Assembly: GCA_029945445.1 (NCBI GenBank)
Contig: JAQSCO010000055.1
Coordinates: forward strand, 51,445 to 115,444
Length of the DNA stretch: 64,000 nucleotides
Direction of reading: 5' to 3'
Origin: Lacunisphaera sp.
Lineage (GTDB): Bacteria > Verrucomicrobiota > Verrucomicrobiia > Opitutales > Opitutaceae
This document shows positions 35,661-45,278 of the stretch, piece after piece (within the stretch, counting starts at the first letter, position 1; every line of letters starts with the position of its first letter). The notes beneath the pieces were generated by a model, which made no database searches, was not told the origin of the DNA, and saw only the letters and a program-made list of their open reading frames with translations. Made by a program: the position numbers and the translations under genes.

Positions 35661-35945
35661 CTAGTTTAGTGCATACTTTCTTATTAGCGCACGCAGCTGG
35701 CTCTCGAGGACAGTAATTTTCAGAGCATCGCCTTCGTCGGCTAGATCGAGCGGCAAGGAAATCAAGAAGAACTCTGGGGCATCGCCCGAACCTACCACAA
35801 ATGCTCCTACTAAGCCCTCAATGACTATTCCGTGGCTGCCGGCCAGTATGTCGCAGATCTCAAGCAATGCGTTTTTCCAATAGTCTATATCTTTCGGGTA
35901 AAGACGTGAGATGTTTAGCGCTACACAAAACTTCGGCTTGCTCAT
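35661..35945 (-). CDS. Small protein of unknown function in an AT-rich patch
   Basis: A 94-residue protein from the ATG at 35945 (MSKPKFCVALNISRLYP), with KDIDYWKNALLEICDILAGSHG and GAFVVGSGDAPEFFLISLPLD. No family is recognised. An upstream ATG at 36023 would add 26 residues. Its codons are clearly richer in A/T than those of neighbouring core genes, as are those of the next gene upstream, which points to horizontal acquisition. Confidence 0.5.
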   Translation of the reverse strand: MSKPKFCVALNISRLYPKDIDYWKNALLEICDILAGSHGIVIEGLVGAFVVGSGDAPEFFLISLPLDLADEGDALKITVLESQLRALIRKYALN

Positions 35946-36056
35946 GGCGTCATTGAGGAATTTCGATTTCCATATTCGCAAGACGAATTTAGGAATTCTT
36001 GCTTGGTCGTTCACGACCCACAAAGATCTCTACGGTGGATCAGGCTGGCTCGTCAA

Positions 36057-36809
36057 TTAGCCGGATGTTGCGTGCTGTTTCGCGAACGTGTTGCGCACCC
36101 GTTTGGATTTTATAAAATAACCGATTCCGATCACTCCTAGAAATAAGATGGATACGAACCGCGTATATGCGTCTGGATTGTAACGTTCGATATGTAAATG
36201 CCGACTTACGAGTTGATCCTGTAGAACGTCAACTACGGATGCGAAGACCACGAAGACGGAATGAACAATCATCGTCATACCCGTTTTTGGCGATGAGGTG
36301 AAGATTCGACGGAGCCCAACAAGCCCAGCGACGATAGCTGAGGCGCTAACAACGGCTGCTACATAAATAAGGATGCGCTCATTCTGCAGTAAATCACCCT
36401 GCTGATTAAATACTAAATTGTAGCCGTGATCGGAAAGTCTTTGGTAGCTCCCATATAGCCCATAAGCTGTGGCGACGATAGCTCCCATGGTTCCAAGGAT
36501 AGCGATTATGAGCCATCCTCCTATGCCGATCGGCTCCGTCGTAGAAACTGCAGCTCCCTTAGCTCTTGCGAGAGCGCCTTGAAAGAGCAGCGCACAAATG
36601 AACGCAATCCCACCGACCAACAGCGCAGCCAAGAAAGCTACAAGAGCTACAACGAATATGCTTGGAGGCACACCCTTGCCGAGCAAAGGCCAGGCGAAAA
36701 TGTGGGCGATATAATACACCGCCGCCCAAGCACCAACATAGAGCCCAAACAATGATGCGTTGTGACGATCCAGCGAATTTCCCTCTGATGACTTGGTGGA
36801 GGGTTCCAT
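36057..36809 (-). CDS. DUF2569-like membrane protein in an AT-rich patch
   Basis: A 250-residue inner-membrane protein with about six hydrophobic helices. GIGGWLIIAILGTMGAIVA is the opening motif of DUF2569 proteins and is followed by the typical loop and helices. The N-terminal part has two extra helices (YVGAWAAVYYIAHIFAWPLL and the IFVVALVAFLAALLVGG segment). The ATG at 36809 avoids running into the sucD region. Base composition differs from the flanks. The function is unknown. Confidence 0.68.
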   Translation of the reverse strand: MEPSTKSSEGNSLDRHNASLFGLYVGAWAAVYYIAHIFAWPLLGKGVPPSIFVVALVAFLAALLVGGIAFICALLFQGALARAKGAAVSTTEPIGIGGWLIIAILGTMGAIVATAYGLYGSYQRLSDHGYNLVFNQQGDLLQNERILIYVAAVVSASAIVAGLVGLRRIFTSSPKTGMTMIVHSVFVVFASVVDVLQDQLVSRHLHIERYNPDAYTRFVSILFLGVIGIGYFIKSKRVRNTFAKQHATSG

Positions 36810-36885
36810 TGTTGCGCTGCTGGGAGGTGGACGTTTAGCCAGAAGCCAGAGAAGTAGGCAGGTTGCAGACAGTGATATTGAGCCA

Positions 36886-37809
36886 TTACGCCAGCTTGGC
36901 GCCGCGGGCCTGGGCGGCACGGATGAGCGCGTCGGCCATGTCGGACGGCGTCACGGCGTTCTCGATGCCGCATTCCTTGAAGACGGCGATCTTGGCGGCA
37001 GCGGTGTCCTCGGCCCCGCCGACGACGGCGCCGGCGTGGCCCATGCGGCGGCCGGCGGGAGCGGTGGCGCCGGCGATGAAACCGGCGACCGGTTTCTTGC
37101 AGTTCGCCTTCACCCAGCGCGCGGCCTCGACCTCGGCGCTGCCGCCGATCTCGCCGATCATGATGATGCCCCAGGTGTCGGGGTCGTCGTTGAACATCTT
37201 GATGACGTCGAGGTGGGACGTGCCATTGACGGGGTCGCCGCCGATCCCGACCGAGGTGGTCTGGCCGAGGCCCTTCGAGGTGAGCTGGAACACGGCCTCG
37301 TAGGTGAGGGTGCCGGAGCGCGAGACGACGCCGACGTGGCCCTTTTTGTGAATATAGCCGGGGGCGATGCCGATGCGGCAGCCGCCGGCGGAGTCCGGGC
37401 CGGTGCCGGGCGTGACGATGCCGGGGCAGTTCGGGCCGATCAGGCGGGTCTGGCGGCCGAGCATGGCGCGCTTCACCTCGATCATGTCGCGGATCGGAAT
37501 ACCCTCGGTGATGGCGACGCAGAGTTCGAGTCCGGCGTCGACCCCCTCGAGGATGGCGTCAGCGGCGAACGGCGGCGGCACGAACACGGCCGAGGCGGTG
37601 GCGCCGGTGGCGGCGACGGCGTCGGCGACGGTGTTGAAGATCGGCACCCGGTGGGCGCCGTGCTCGAAGAACTGGCCGCCCTTGCCGGGCGTGACGCCCG
37701 CGACGATCGCGGAGCCGTAGTCGAGGGAGAGCTTGGTGTGGCGGGCGCCGAACTCGCCGGTGATGCCCTGGACGACGACCTTGGTTTTTTCAGTGACGAT
37801 GATGGACAT
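36886..37809 (-). CDS. sucD: Succinyl-CoA ligase subunit alpha
   Basis: TCA-cycle enzyme subunit that binds CoA and carries the phosphohistidine; 307 residues. The CoA site is in [20 protein letters not shown], with [11 protein letters not shown] in the middle, and the active His is in [18 protein letters not shown] near the C-terminus. It lies 83 bp downstream of sucC, separated by an inverted repeat, and the two subunits should be expressed together. Confidence 0.97.
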   Translation of the reverse strand: MSIIVTEKTKVVVQGITGEFGARHTKLSLDYGSAIVAGVTPGKGGQFFEHGAHRVPIFNTVADAVAATGATASAVFVPPPFAADAILEGVDAGLELCVAITEGIPIRDMIEVKRAMLGRQTRLIGPNCPGIVTPGTGPDSAGGCRIGIAPGYIHKKGHVGVVSRSGTLTYEAVFQLTSKGLGQTTSVGIGGDPVNGTSHLDVIKMFNDDPDTWGIIMIGEIGGSAEVEAARWVKANCKKPVAGFIAGATAPAGRRMGHAGAVVGGAEDTAAAKIAVFKECGIENAVTPSDMADALIRAAQARGAKLA

Positions 37810-37827
37810 GGGGGAAGTTAATTTTTA

Positions 37828-37882
37828 ACCACGAAGGTCACGAAGTGAAATTCTGCGGTTTGAGCTTCGTGTTCTTCGTGGT
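37828..37882. repeat. Inverted repeat between sucC and sucD
   Basis: ACCACGAAGGTCACGAAG and CTTCGTGTTCTTCGTGGT are 18-bp arms with 2 mismatches and a 19-nt loop. A single-arm relative (AACCACGAATGAACACGAA) is at 51756-51774. Confidence 0.8.
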
Positions 37883-37892
37883 AAGATAAAAT

Positions 37893-39077
37893 TCAGGCGA
37901 CGAGCTTGACGATCTTCTGCGCGGCCTCGGCCATCGTGGTGGCGGACTCGATCGCGAGGCCGGACTCGGCGAGGGTCCGTTTGCCGGCGACGACGTTGTT
38001 GCCCTCGAGGCGCACGACGAGCGGGATCTTGAGACCGAGCTCGCGCGCCGCGGCCACGACGCCGGTGGCGATGGTGTTGCAGTCCATGATGCCGCCAAAA
38101 ATATTCACCATGATGCCCTTCACGTTCGGATCAGTGAGGATGATCTTGAAGGCGGCCTGCACCTGGTCCTTCGAGGCGCCGCCGCCGACGTCGAGGAAGT
38201 TGGCCGGGCTGCCGCCGTAGTGCTTGATGATGTCCATCGTGCTCATGGCGAGGCCGGCGCCGTTGACGAGGCAGGCGATGTTGCCGTCGAGCGCGATGTA
38301 GGAGAGGTTGAACTTCGAGGCCTCGATCTCCTTGGAGTCCTCCTCGTTCAGGTCGCGCAGGGCGACGATGTCGGGGTGGCGGAAGAGGGCGTTGTCGTCG
38401 AAGGACACCTTGGCGTCGAGCGCGAGGACCTTGTTGTCCGGCGTGACGATGAGGGGGTTGACCTCGACCATGGCGGCGTCGGTCTCCCAATACATCCGGT
38501 AGAGGCCGGTGATGAGCTTGACCGCGTTCTTGAAGACCTCGCCGGTGAAGCCGAGCCGGAAGGCCAGCTCGCGCGCCTGGTAGCCCATGAGGCCGACCGA
38601 CGGGTCGACGTGGATCTTGAAGATTTTTTCCGGGGATTTGTGCGCGACCGTCTCGATCTCGACCCCGCCCTCGGTGGAGGCGACGATGACCGGCCTCGAA
38701 GTGGCGCGGTCGAGGAGAATGGCCAGATAGTATTCCTTCTTGATGTCGCAGGCGACGGTGAAGTAGACGGTCTGCACCTTGCGGCCGGCCGGGCCGGTCT
38801 GCGCGGTGACAAGGGTGTTGTTGAACATCTTGTTGGCGAAATCGAGCGCCTCGGCCTTGGACTTGGCGAACTTGACGCCGCCCTTGAAGCCGTCGGTGAA
38901 GGTGCCCTTGCCGCGGCCGCCGGCGTGGATCTGGGACTTCACGATGAGCGGGCCGTCGTGCGAAAGCGTGGAGAGGGCGGATTCAAACTCGGCGGGCATG
39001 CGCGCCGCGACCCCGCGGGGGACGGCGACACCGAATTTCTCGAACAACGCCTTGGCCTGATACTCGTGGATATTCAT
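37893..39077 (-). CDS. sucC: Succinyl-CoA ligase subunit beta
   Basis: ATP-grasp subunit of succinyl-CoA synthetase, 394 residues. It starts [17 protein letters not shown] as usual, has [14 protein letters not shown] for nucleotide binding, the metal/nucleotide region [12 protein letters not shown] ... [12 protein letters not shown], and the C-terminal flavodoxin-like domain with [13 protein letters not shown] and VVRLEGNNV. With sucD it makes succinate and ATP (or GTP) from succinyl-CoA, following the sucA-sucB-lpdA complex encoded near 53-58 kb. Confidence 0.97.
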   Translation of the reverse strand: MNIHEYQAKALFEKFGVAVPRGVAARMPAEFESALSTLSHDGPLIVKSQIHAGGRGKGTFTDGFKGGVKFAKSKAEALDFANKMFNNTLVTAQTGPAGRKVQTVYFTVACDIKKEYYLAILLDRATSRPVIVASTEGGVEIETVAHKSPEKIFKIHVDPSVGLMGYQARELAFRLGFTGEVFKNAVKLITGLYRMYWETDAAMVEVNPLIVTPDNKVLALDAKVSFDDNALFRHPDIVALRDLNEEDSKEIEASKFNLSYIALDGNIACLVNGAGLAMSTMDIIKHYGGSPANFLDVGGGASKDQVQAAFKIILTDPNVKGIMVNIFGGIMDCNTIATGVVAAARELGLKIPLVVRLEGNNVVAGKRTLAESGLAIESATTMAEAAQKIVKLVA

Positions 39078-39226
39078 GGAGGAAGGAGAAGATGTTTAGC
39101 CACAAAGAGGCGCAAAAAGACACAAAAAAGAAGCCGGAGGAGAGTGGCGGGCCCGATCCTCTTGGGCGGCGACCGCGGGCCAAGCCGGGATTGCCTTCTG
39201 CCCGGCCGGCAACACGATGTCCGCGT

Positions 39227-39706
39227 ATGCAATCGCACGAATTGCTCAAGGAGGTCCTCAAGAAGACCAGCGCGAAACAGATCGCCGGCGAAATGGGCCT
39301 GTCCCTCTCGCTCATCTACAAATGGGCCGAGCCACCCGACGACGGCGCCGGCAGCGGGGCCTTCAATCCCCTCGACCGCCTCGACCAGCTGCTGCGCATC
39401 ACGAACGACGAGCGCATCGCCCAGTGGGTGTGCGAGCGCTCCGGCGGTTTTTTCATCAACAATCCCAAGGTGAAGCCCGACGCGAAGCAGCTCATTCCGT
39501 CCACCAACAAGATCGTGCAGGAATTCGCCGACATGCTCGGGGCCATCGCGGTGGCGGCGGCGGACAGCGCCATCACGAAAGAAGAGGCGAAGGCCATCCG
39601 CCGCCGGTGGGAGGACTTGAAGTCGGTGACCGAGGGCTTCGTGCGCAACTGCGAGGAAGGCAATTTCACGAAGCTCAAGGAGCAGGCCGGGTCGGCCGGC
39701 GCCTGA
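39227..39706 (+). CDS. CII-like helix-turn-helix regulator
   Basis: A 159-residue protein. The N-terminus has a compact helix-turn-helix (LLKEVLKKTSAKQIAGEMG, LSLSLIYKWAEP) followed by a helical C-terminal domain (TNKIVQEFADMLGAIAVAAA, then ITKEEAKAIRRRWEDLKS). The layout resembles the phage regulatory CII family, which is also encoded on bacterial chromosomes. It is divergent from sucC and could regulate it, but no operator was identified. The ATG at 39227 was chosen because the upstream part of the frame is repeat-derived. Confidence 0.65.
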   Translation: MQSHELLKEVLKKTSAKQIAGEMGLSLSLIYKWAEPPDDGAGSGAFNPLDRLDQLLRITNDERIAQWVCERSGGFFINNPKVKPDAKQLIPSTNKIVQEFADMLGAIAVAAADSAITKEEAKAIRRRWEDLKSVTEGFVRNCEEGNFTKLKEQAGSAGA

Positions 39707-39756
39707 CCCTCCTTCGCCAAAGGCGACGGAGGGCGGGCGGCTGATTCGGGCCGGAG

Positions 39757-41556
39757 CTACTTTTTCAACTGCGCGGGGATGAAGTCCTCGCGCACGGACT
39801 TGGCGAGGACTTCGGGCGGCAACAGACCCTGGCCGATGATGAAATCGTTGAAGGCCTGGCGGTCGAACTTGGCGCCCAAGGTCACCTCGGTGGCCGTGCG
39901 CAGCTGCATCAGCTTGGTGTAGCCGTAAAAATAGGCGCAAGCCTGGCCGGGGGCGCGGAAGGTGTAGCGGTCGACTTCCTGGTTGGCCATCCCCTCGGAC
40001 AGGCAGACATCCTTCATGAGCACCTCGAGCGCGCGTTCGCGGGTAATCAGGCCGAGGTTCAGCATCGGGTCGAGAAAGGCCCGGGCGGACCGCATCAGCC
40101 GGAGCTGCAGGGCGATGAGCTGGCCGTCGAGGGGTTCGTAAGGCTTCGTCTCCGCCTCGGCGTAGAGGGCCCAGCCCTCGACGTTGACGCTGTTGAACGC
40201 GAAGAGGCTGCGCGCGAGCGACACGCCGCGCTCGACCATCGCCGCGAACTGCAGGTCGTGGCCCGGCCGGCCCTCGTGGGCGGTCAGCGTCCAGGCGCCG
40301 GCCTTGAAAGTGAAGTCGTCGAAGCCGACCTGCTTGCCGGTGGCATCGGCGTTACCCGTCGTGAGGACGAAGACGCCCTGTTCGTTCTTGGCACCGATCA
40401 GCGGCGGGGGTTGGTAGTGCGGCGCGGGTTGCGCGGCGTTTTCCGCCGGGGAGGCGATCCGCATCTTCAGCGGCCGGTCCGGGAGGCTCACGATCTTCTC
40501 GCGGCGGATGATGGCCTCAATCGCCGTGATCACGGTGTGATAGTAAGGCTCGACGTCGGCCTTGCCGAGTTGCTCCTTTTTCAGGTCGTGGATGACTGCC
40601 CGGTAGTCGCTGTCGGCAAAACCGTGATCCTTCGCCACGAGGGGGGCCAGGGAATTCATTTCATTGCGAATCTCGGTGAAAGCCAGCTGGGCCGTCTGGA
40701 TCAGTTCCTGCGGGGCGATGTCGAGCCCGATGTTCTTGAGGTTATCGGCGTAGAGTTCGGCCGGGAGGCGGTGATCGGCACGAGCCTTGGGAAGAACGGT
40801 GGCGCGGATCCAATCGGCGTAGTCCTTGAGCTGGGCGTCGAGGGCGTCGAGGGCCGCCGGGGCCCCGTCGAGCTTGTCGATGCCGTATTTGCCGTAAAGC
40901 TGGCGGATGCCGGCGGCATACTGCGGAATCGCCGAGAGATGCTGTTGGAGCTCGCCCGTATAAGGCGGGAGCAAGGCGGGGTCGCCGGCCTTGGCCAGAT
41001 AGCGGTCCTTGGCCAGTTCGGTGGCCGGACTGGTGCCGGGCTCCAAGCCGGTGTAGCGTCTGAGGCGCGAGAGGGCGGCCGGCCGGCGGGCGGCATCGAT
41101 CTGGTCGTCCAGCAGGCTGAATTCCCCGAAAAAGATGAGCTGGGCGACATCCGCGTAGGGCTGGACGAGGTGCTCGTTCAGGGCGTCGGTCTCAAGCCGG
41201 TCGCTGGCGGATTTGGCTAGGATCTCAAGATCCTGGCGAACCCGCGGGTCAGTCTCGGACAGGGCGCGTTTGGCCAACTCGTCGCGGGCGGTCGTGAGCA
41301 TCGCCCGGGTGCGGTCCTCCGCTCCGGGTGCCAGGTCGGCGATCTTGTCGTCGTATCCTTTCACGCCGAGGCGCCCGGCGAACTCGGGGCTCAGCTTCGC
41401 AATGCCGTCGACGAGCACCTGAGCGTTGGCGTTGCTTTTGGCAATCCAAGCGGGCGCGTCGGCCGCGGTGGCGGCAAACGCCGGGGAGGCGAGCAAAACC
41501 CCACCCAGCGCGAGCCGGGCAAGGCGGAACAGACGGACGGGGATGGAATAATGCAT
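39757..41556 (-). CDS. Exported DUF885 family protein (putative metallopeptidase)
   Basis: A 599-residue exported protein with a signal peptide at about 1-28 (LARLALGGVLLASPAFA). The long helical body ends in the DUF885 hallmark WTLTAHEGRPGHDLQFA, whose HExxPGH-like motif is thought to bind zinc, with a downstream glutamate-bearing helix (NVEGWALYAEAE) that could complete the site. Related proteins act as carboxypeptidases or dipeptidases, but many are uncharacterised. It converges on the CII-like gene. Confidence 0.85.
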   Translation of the reverse strand: MHYSIPVRLFRLARLALGGVLLASPAFAATAADAPAWIAKSNANAQVLVDGIAKLSPEFAGRLGVKGYDDKIADLAPGAEDRTRAMLTTARDELAKRALSETDPRVRQDLEILAKSASDRLETDALNEHLVQPYADVAQLIFFGEFSLLDDQIDAARRPAALSRLRRYTGLEPGTSPATELAKDRYLAKAGDPALLPPYTGELQQHLSAIPQYAAGIRQLYGKYGIDKLDGAPAALDALDAQLKDYADWIRATVLPKARADHRLPAELYADNLKNIGLDIAPQELIQTAQLAFTEIRNEMNSLAPLVAKDHGFADSDYRAVIHDLKKEQLGKADVEPYYHTVITAIEAIIRREKIVSLPDRPLKMRIASPAENAAQPAPHYQPPPLIGAKNEQGVFVLTTGNADATGKQVGFDDFTFKAGAWTLTAHEGRPGHDLQFAAMVERGVSLARSLFAFNSVNVEGWALYAEAETKPYEPLDGQLIALQLRLMRSARAFLDPMLNLGLITRERALEVLMKDVCLSEGMANQEVDRYTFRAPGQACAYFYGYTKLMQLRTATEVTLGAKFDRQAFNDFIIGQGLLPPEVLAKSVREDFIPAQLKK

Positions 41557-41581
41557 GGGAAAGAAGTGCAGCTCCGCGGGC

Positions 41582-42316
41582 TCAGGCCAGATACAGCTCG
41601 AGGAAGGCGTTTTGCTGCGCGGTGAGTTCCGCCAGGCCGGTCTTGGCGAGGGCGAGGAGCTGCTCGAGCTGCTCGTGGGAAAAGGTGGATTCCTCGCCGC
41701 TGCTCTGGACCTCGACGAACTGGCCGCGGCCGGTCATGACGACGTTGGCGTCGACCGCGGCGTCCTTGTCCTCGAGGTAGTTCAGGTCGAGCAGGGCCTC
41801 GCCGTTGAACAGGCCGACGCTGACGGCGGCGACGGAGTCGGTCAGCGGGTTCTCGGTGATTTTTTTCGCGTTCAGCAATTTCTGGATCGCGAGTCGCGCG
41901 GCGAGGTAGGCGCCGGTGATCGAGGCGGTGCGCGTGCCGCCGTCGGCCTGGAGGACGTCGCAGTCGATCCAGAGCGTGTGCTCGCCGAGTTTTTCCAAAT
42001 CGAGCACGGCGCGGAGCGAGCGGCCGATGAGGCGCTGGATCTCGACGGTGCGGCCGTCGATCTTGCCCTTGGCGATGTCGCGGGCCTTCCGGTCGAGCGT
42101 GCTGTAGGGCAGCATGGAATACTCGGCGGTGAGCCAGCCGCCCTTGACGCCCTGCTGCTTCATCCACGACGGCACCTTGGCCTCGATGGTGGCGGCGCAG
42201 ATGACGCGGGTGGCGCCGAAGCCGATGAGCACGGAGCCCGAGGCGTGGGGGGCGATGTTGGCCTCGAAGGTGAGGGGGCGGAGTTGGCTGGCGGTGCGTT
42301 GGTCGAGGCGGGGCAC
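41582..42316 (-). CDS. rph: Ribonuclease PH
   Basis: Phosphorolytic 3' exonuclease that trims tRNA 3' ends; 244 residues. Family motifs are PLTFEANIAPHASGSVLIGFG, the strand MLPYSTLDRKARDIAKGK, the RTVEIQRLIGRSLRAV phosphate/RNA loop and DCDVLQADGGTRTASITGA with the catalytic Asp. No ATG gives a sensible N-terminus, so the GTG at 42316 (VPRLDQRTASQLRPL) was chosen. It lies 77 bp downstream of hprK on the same strand. Confidence 0.93.
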   Translation of the reverse strand: MPRLDQRTASQLRPLTFEANIAPHASGSVLIGFGATRVICAATIEAKVPSWMKQQGVKGGWLTAEYSMLPYSTLDRKARDIAKGKIDGRTVEIQRLIGRSLRAVLDLEKLGEHTLWIDCDVLQADGGTRTASITGAYLAARLAIQKLLNAKKITENPLTDSVAAVSVGLFNGEALLDLNYLEDKDAAVDANVVMTGRGQFVEVQSSGEESTFSHEQLEQLLALAKTGLAELTAQQNAFLELYLA

Positions 42317-42393
42317 AGGGAGGTTAGGTTGGGGTGGGCGTAAAACAGGCGGCGGCGGAAACGGGAAGCCCCGGCCCGCGCAGTCGGGAAATC

Positions 42394-43437
42394 TCAGGCG
42401 TTCTCGGCCCCGGGATCGCCGGCGTGCTTCTCGGGCGCATCGAACGGCGAATGCGTGTTCGCGACCTTGTGGCTGGCGGCCTTCGGGGTCTTTTGCTCGG
42501 CCATGTGGGCGATGAGCCGGTCGTTGAAGGTTTTGGCGGGGTCGTGGCCCATGTTCTTGAGCGCCTGCACGAGCGCGGCGACCTCGACGAGGCGCGCGAT
42601 GTCGCGGCCGGGCCGGACATAGAACTCGATGTGCGGCACGCGGACGCCGAGGATGTCGTAGTAGTTTTCCTCGAGGCCGGTGCGCTCCTCGATGACGTCC
42701 GCGGACCATTCGCGGAGGGAGACGACGAGGTCGATGCGTTTCTCGAGGCGAATGCTCTTCACGCCGAACATGTCGGCAATGTTGATGATGCCGATGCCGC
42801 GGCACTCCATGTAGCCGCGGTTGAGCGGGCGGGAGCTGGCGGAGAGCTCGCGCTCGTCGAGCAGCTTGATGCAGGTGAGGTCGTCGGCGACGAGCGAGTG
42901 GCCGCGCTCGATCAGGGCGAGGGCGCACTCGGACTTGCCGATGCCGCTGTCGCCGCGGATCATCACGCCGATGCCCTTGATGTCGAGGGTGGTGGCGTGC
43001 TCGGTGGAGGAGGGGGCGAACTCGTTGTCGATGCACAGCGTGGCGGCGTTCACGAAATTCATCGTGATCAACGGCGTGCGGAAGATGGGCAGCTTCATCT
43101 CCTCGGAGACGGCCAGCATGGGGTGGGTGGCAATGTAGTTGCGCGTGAGGACGATCGCGGGGATGCCGCGCTTGGTCATCTCGCCGAAGATCTCGACCTG
43201 CTGGCGCTGGGTGAGCGTCTTGAGGTAGGTCATCTCGGCCGCGCCGAAGACCTGGAGGCGCTTGTTCGCGAAATATTTGAAGAAGCCGGTGAGCGCCAGG
43301 GCGGGGCGGTTGATCGAGCCCTCGCGGATGAGCCGGTGCAGGCCGGCCTCGCCGGTCACGAGATCGAGCAGCAGCTTTTCGCGATACGTCTCGTAGAAAT
43401 GCGCGACGGTGATGCCGTGGATGGCTTTGGTGGGCAT
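42394..43437 (-). CDS. hprK: HPr kinase/phosphorylase
   Basis: Bifunctional enzyme that phosphorylates HPr (or an Npr-like protein) on serine and removes the phosphate; 347 residues. The N-terminal domain (about 1-130) is followed by the P-loop GDSGIGKSECALAL and the HprK signature SLVADDLTCIKL, with MECRGIGIINIADMFG in the C-terminal domain. In Gram-negative bacteria the protein usually links cell state to regulation rather than sugar transport. It follows lptB in the same direction after a gap holding an inverted repeat. Confidence 0.95.
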   Translation of the reverse strand: MPTKAIHGITVAHFYETYREKLLLDLVTGEAGLHRLIREGSINRPALALTGFFKYFANKRLQVFGAAEMTYLKTLTQRQQVEIFGEMTKRGIPAIVLTRNYIATHPMLAVSEEMKLPIFRTPLITMNFVNAATLCIDNEFAPSSTEHATTLDIKGIGVMIRGDSGIGKSECALALIERGHSLVADDLTCIKLLDERELSASSRPLNRGYMECRGIGIINIADMFGVKSIRLEKRIDLVVSLREWSADVIEERTGLEENYYDILGVRVPHIEFYVRPGRDIARLVEVAALVQALKNMGHDPAKTFNDRLIAHMAEQKTPKAASHKVANTHSPFDAPEKHAGDPGAENA

Positions 43438-43452
43438 GGGGCTCGAAGTAGC

Positions 43453-43525
43453 GAGTAGTGGGTAGCGGGTAGTGAGTAGGGGAAGAAACAGGCGGCAACA
43501 AGCCTCTACTCGCTACCCACTACTC
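43453..43525. repeat. Inverted repeat between lptB and hprK
   Basis: GAGTAGTGGGTAGCGGGTAG (43453-43472) and CTACTCGCTACCCACTACTC (43506-43525) are 20-bp arms with one mismatch. The repeated GTAGTGGGTAG unit suggests an origin from short tandem copies. Confidence 0.8.
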
Positions 43526-43536
43526 GAGGCTCACTG

Positions 43537-44268
43537 CTACAGGTTAAAATCCTTGCCGAGGTAGAGTTCGCGGGCCTGGGCGTCGTTGATCAGGAAGTCG
43601 CCGGAGCCCTCGGTCATGACCTTGCCCTGATGGATGATGTAGCCGCGGTCGACGATGCGCAGCGTTTCGCGGACGTTGTGGTCGGTGATGAGCACGCCGA
43701 TGCCGCGCTGCTTCAGCTCGAGGATGATCTTCTGCACCTCGGCGACGGAGATGGGGTCGACGCCCGCGAAGGGCTCGTCCATGAGCAGGAAACGCGGCCG
43801 GGTGACGAGCGCGCGGGCGATCTCGAGGCGGCGGCGCTCGCCGCCGGAGAGGGTGTAGGCCTTCTGCTTGGCGAGATGGCTGATGCTGAGTTCCCCGAGG
43901 TGGTGCGCGACGAGCGCGGGGCGCTCCGCGGACTTGACGGGCAGTGTCTCGACAATCGCGAGGATGTTCTCTTCGACGGTGAGCTTGCGGAAGATCGAGG
44001 CCTCCTGCGGCAGGTAGCCGACGCCCAGGCGCGCGCGGCGGTGCATGCGGAGATCGGTGGCGTCCTGGCCGTTGATGAACACGTGGCCCGAGGTCGCGGG
44101 CACGAGGCCGACGACCATGTAGAAGGTGGTGGTCTTGCCCGCGCCGTTGGGGCCGAGCAGGCCGACGATCTCGCCGGCACCGACGCGCAGGTTGACGCCG
44201 TTCACGACCGGGCGCTGGCCGTAGACCTTGACCAACCCCTCGGTGCGGATCTCCGTGATGGGCTCCAT
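43537..44268 (-). CDS. lptB: LPS export ABC transporter ATP-binding protein
   Basis: ATPase that powers extraction of lipopolysaccharide from the inner membrane; 243 residues. Walker A is GLLGPNGAGKTTTFY, the signature is LSGGERRRLEIA, and Walker B is FLLMDEPFAGVDPISV followed by the switch histidine in LITDHNVRET. The length and LptB-specific YLPQEASIFRKLTVEENI are typical. It directly follows lptA (2-bp gap). LptF/LptG are not in the window. Confidence 0.95.
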   Translation of the reverse strand: MEPITEIRTEGLVKVYGQRPVVNGVNLRVGAGEIVGLLGPNGAGKTTTFYMVVGLVPATSGHVFINGQDATDLRMHRRARLGVGYLPQEASIFRKLTVEENILAIVETLPVKSAERPALVAHHLGELSISHLAKQKAYTLSGGERRRLEIARALVTRPRFLLMDEPFAGVDPISVAEVQKIILELKQRGIGVLITDHNVRETLRIVDRGYIIHQGKVMTEGSGDFLINDAQARELYLGKDFNL

Positions 44269-44270
44269 GC

Positions 44271-44837
44271 TCAGGGCTTCTTCGGCGCCTCGGCCGGCGG
44301 GGTGGCGGGTTTCGGTCCCTGGTCGAAGCCGAGGTCCTTGATCGCGGGCAGGATGATGCGGGAAGGATCCGCCTCGGCGCCCTCGATGACGGCGCGGCGC
44401 TCGCCGCGGTAGAGCACCATGCGCGGGCCGGTGGCGGTGGCGCCGTTGGCGAGGTCCTTCACGACGGGATGGTCGGTGAGGATGATCTTGTCGTCGTCGG
44501 GCAGCACCTCGGCGCGGCCGCAGGCGACCTCCCGGTCGGACTGGACGATGTGCACGTTGCCCTCGGCGATGAGCGACTTGAAGCGGCCCAGCTTGCCGAT
44601 GGTGGCGGTGGGATCGCCCTTGCGGGTGGTGATGACCTCGAGGCGGTCGCAGGTGAGCTTGAGGTTCGTGCCGGTGACGGCGACCTTCTTGCTGAAGACA
44701 AAGGTCGTGAAGGCGTCCGTGCTGCGCATGTCGAGCTGCTCGCTGTCGATGACGGTGGGCTGGACTTCCTGCGCGCGGAGCGTCGCGAGCAGGCTCGCGC
44801 CCATCAGGCAAAGACGGAGGAGGGCGGGGCGGTTCAT
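44271..44837 (-). CDS. lptA: LptA-like periplasmic LPS transport protein
   Basis: OstA/LptA beta-jellyroll protein that bridges LPS across the periplasm; 188 residues with a signal peptide at about 1-22 (LLRLCLMGASLLATLRA). The beta-rich body has VIDSEQLDMRSTDAFTTFVF, LKLTCDRLEVITTRKG, NVHIVQSDREVACGRAEV and ATATGPRMVLYRGERRAVI, matching the repeated OstA strands. The C-terminal tail is proline/lysine-rich. Its ATG overlaps the upstream lptC stop (ATGA). Confidence 0.88.
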   Translation of the reverse strand: MNRPALLRLCLMGASLLATLRAQEVQPTVIDSEQLDMRSTDAFTTFVFSKKVAVTGTNLKLTCDRLEVITTRKGDPTATIGKLGRFKSLIAEGNVHIVQSDREVACGRAEVLPDDDKIILTDHPVVKDLANGATATGPRMVLYRGERRAVIEGAEADPSRIILPAIKDLGFDQGPKPATPPAEAPKKP

Positions 44838-45268
44838 TTCAGGAAATCCTTGAGTTCGGCGTGGAAGGTTACGTGCACGTGCTGGTTGATGGAAACCCTT
44901 TTCTCCTTGTGGATGTAGCGCCAGTCGACGCCGCTGGCCTCAAAGTCGTCGTTGATCACGCGGATGGTGCCCGGGCCGGTGACCAGCGACTCGTCAGGTT
45001 GCACGCGGGCAGCGGGGCTGAGGATCATCGTCTCGATCTTCTCGTCGACCAGTCCCGTGTAGATGGTCAGGGTCAGCTCCCGGATCTCGATCTGGTTCTT
45101 GGCCGAGAAGCGCGCCTCCGAGCCGCGCACGAGCCAGGAGCGGTGGCCTTCCGGCGTGAAGGTGGGCAGGCGGAAGTTGATGACCGGCTTGTCGGTCGAG
45201 ACCTGGGTGGTCGCCGCGAGGGCCGCCACGGGCAGGAGCAGCAGCAGGAATTTCTTGGACAAAGGCAT
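44834..45268 (-). CDS. lptC: LptC-like LPS export protein
   Basis: A 144-residue protein with one N-terminal hydrophobic segment (KFLLLLLPVAALAATT) that acts as signal or anchor, then a short OstA-like beta domain (RLPTFTPEGHRSWLVRGSEA, IEIRELTLTIYTG, DFEASGVDWRYIHKEKRVSI). This matches LptC in size and position between kdsC and lptA. LptC passes LPS from the LptBFG transporter to LptA. Sequence similarity in this family is low, so the call rests on fold pattern and gene order. Confidence 0.82.
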   Translation of the reverse strand: MPLSKKFLLLLLPVAALAATTQVSTDKPVINFRLPTFTPEGHRSWLVRGSEARFSAKNQIEIRELTLTIYTGLVDEKIETMILSPAARVQPDESLVTGPGTIRVINDDFEASGVDWRYIHKEKRVSINQHVHVTFHAELKDFLK

Positions 45269-45278
45269 CACGCGCGAA

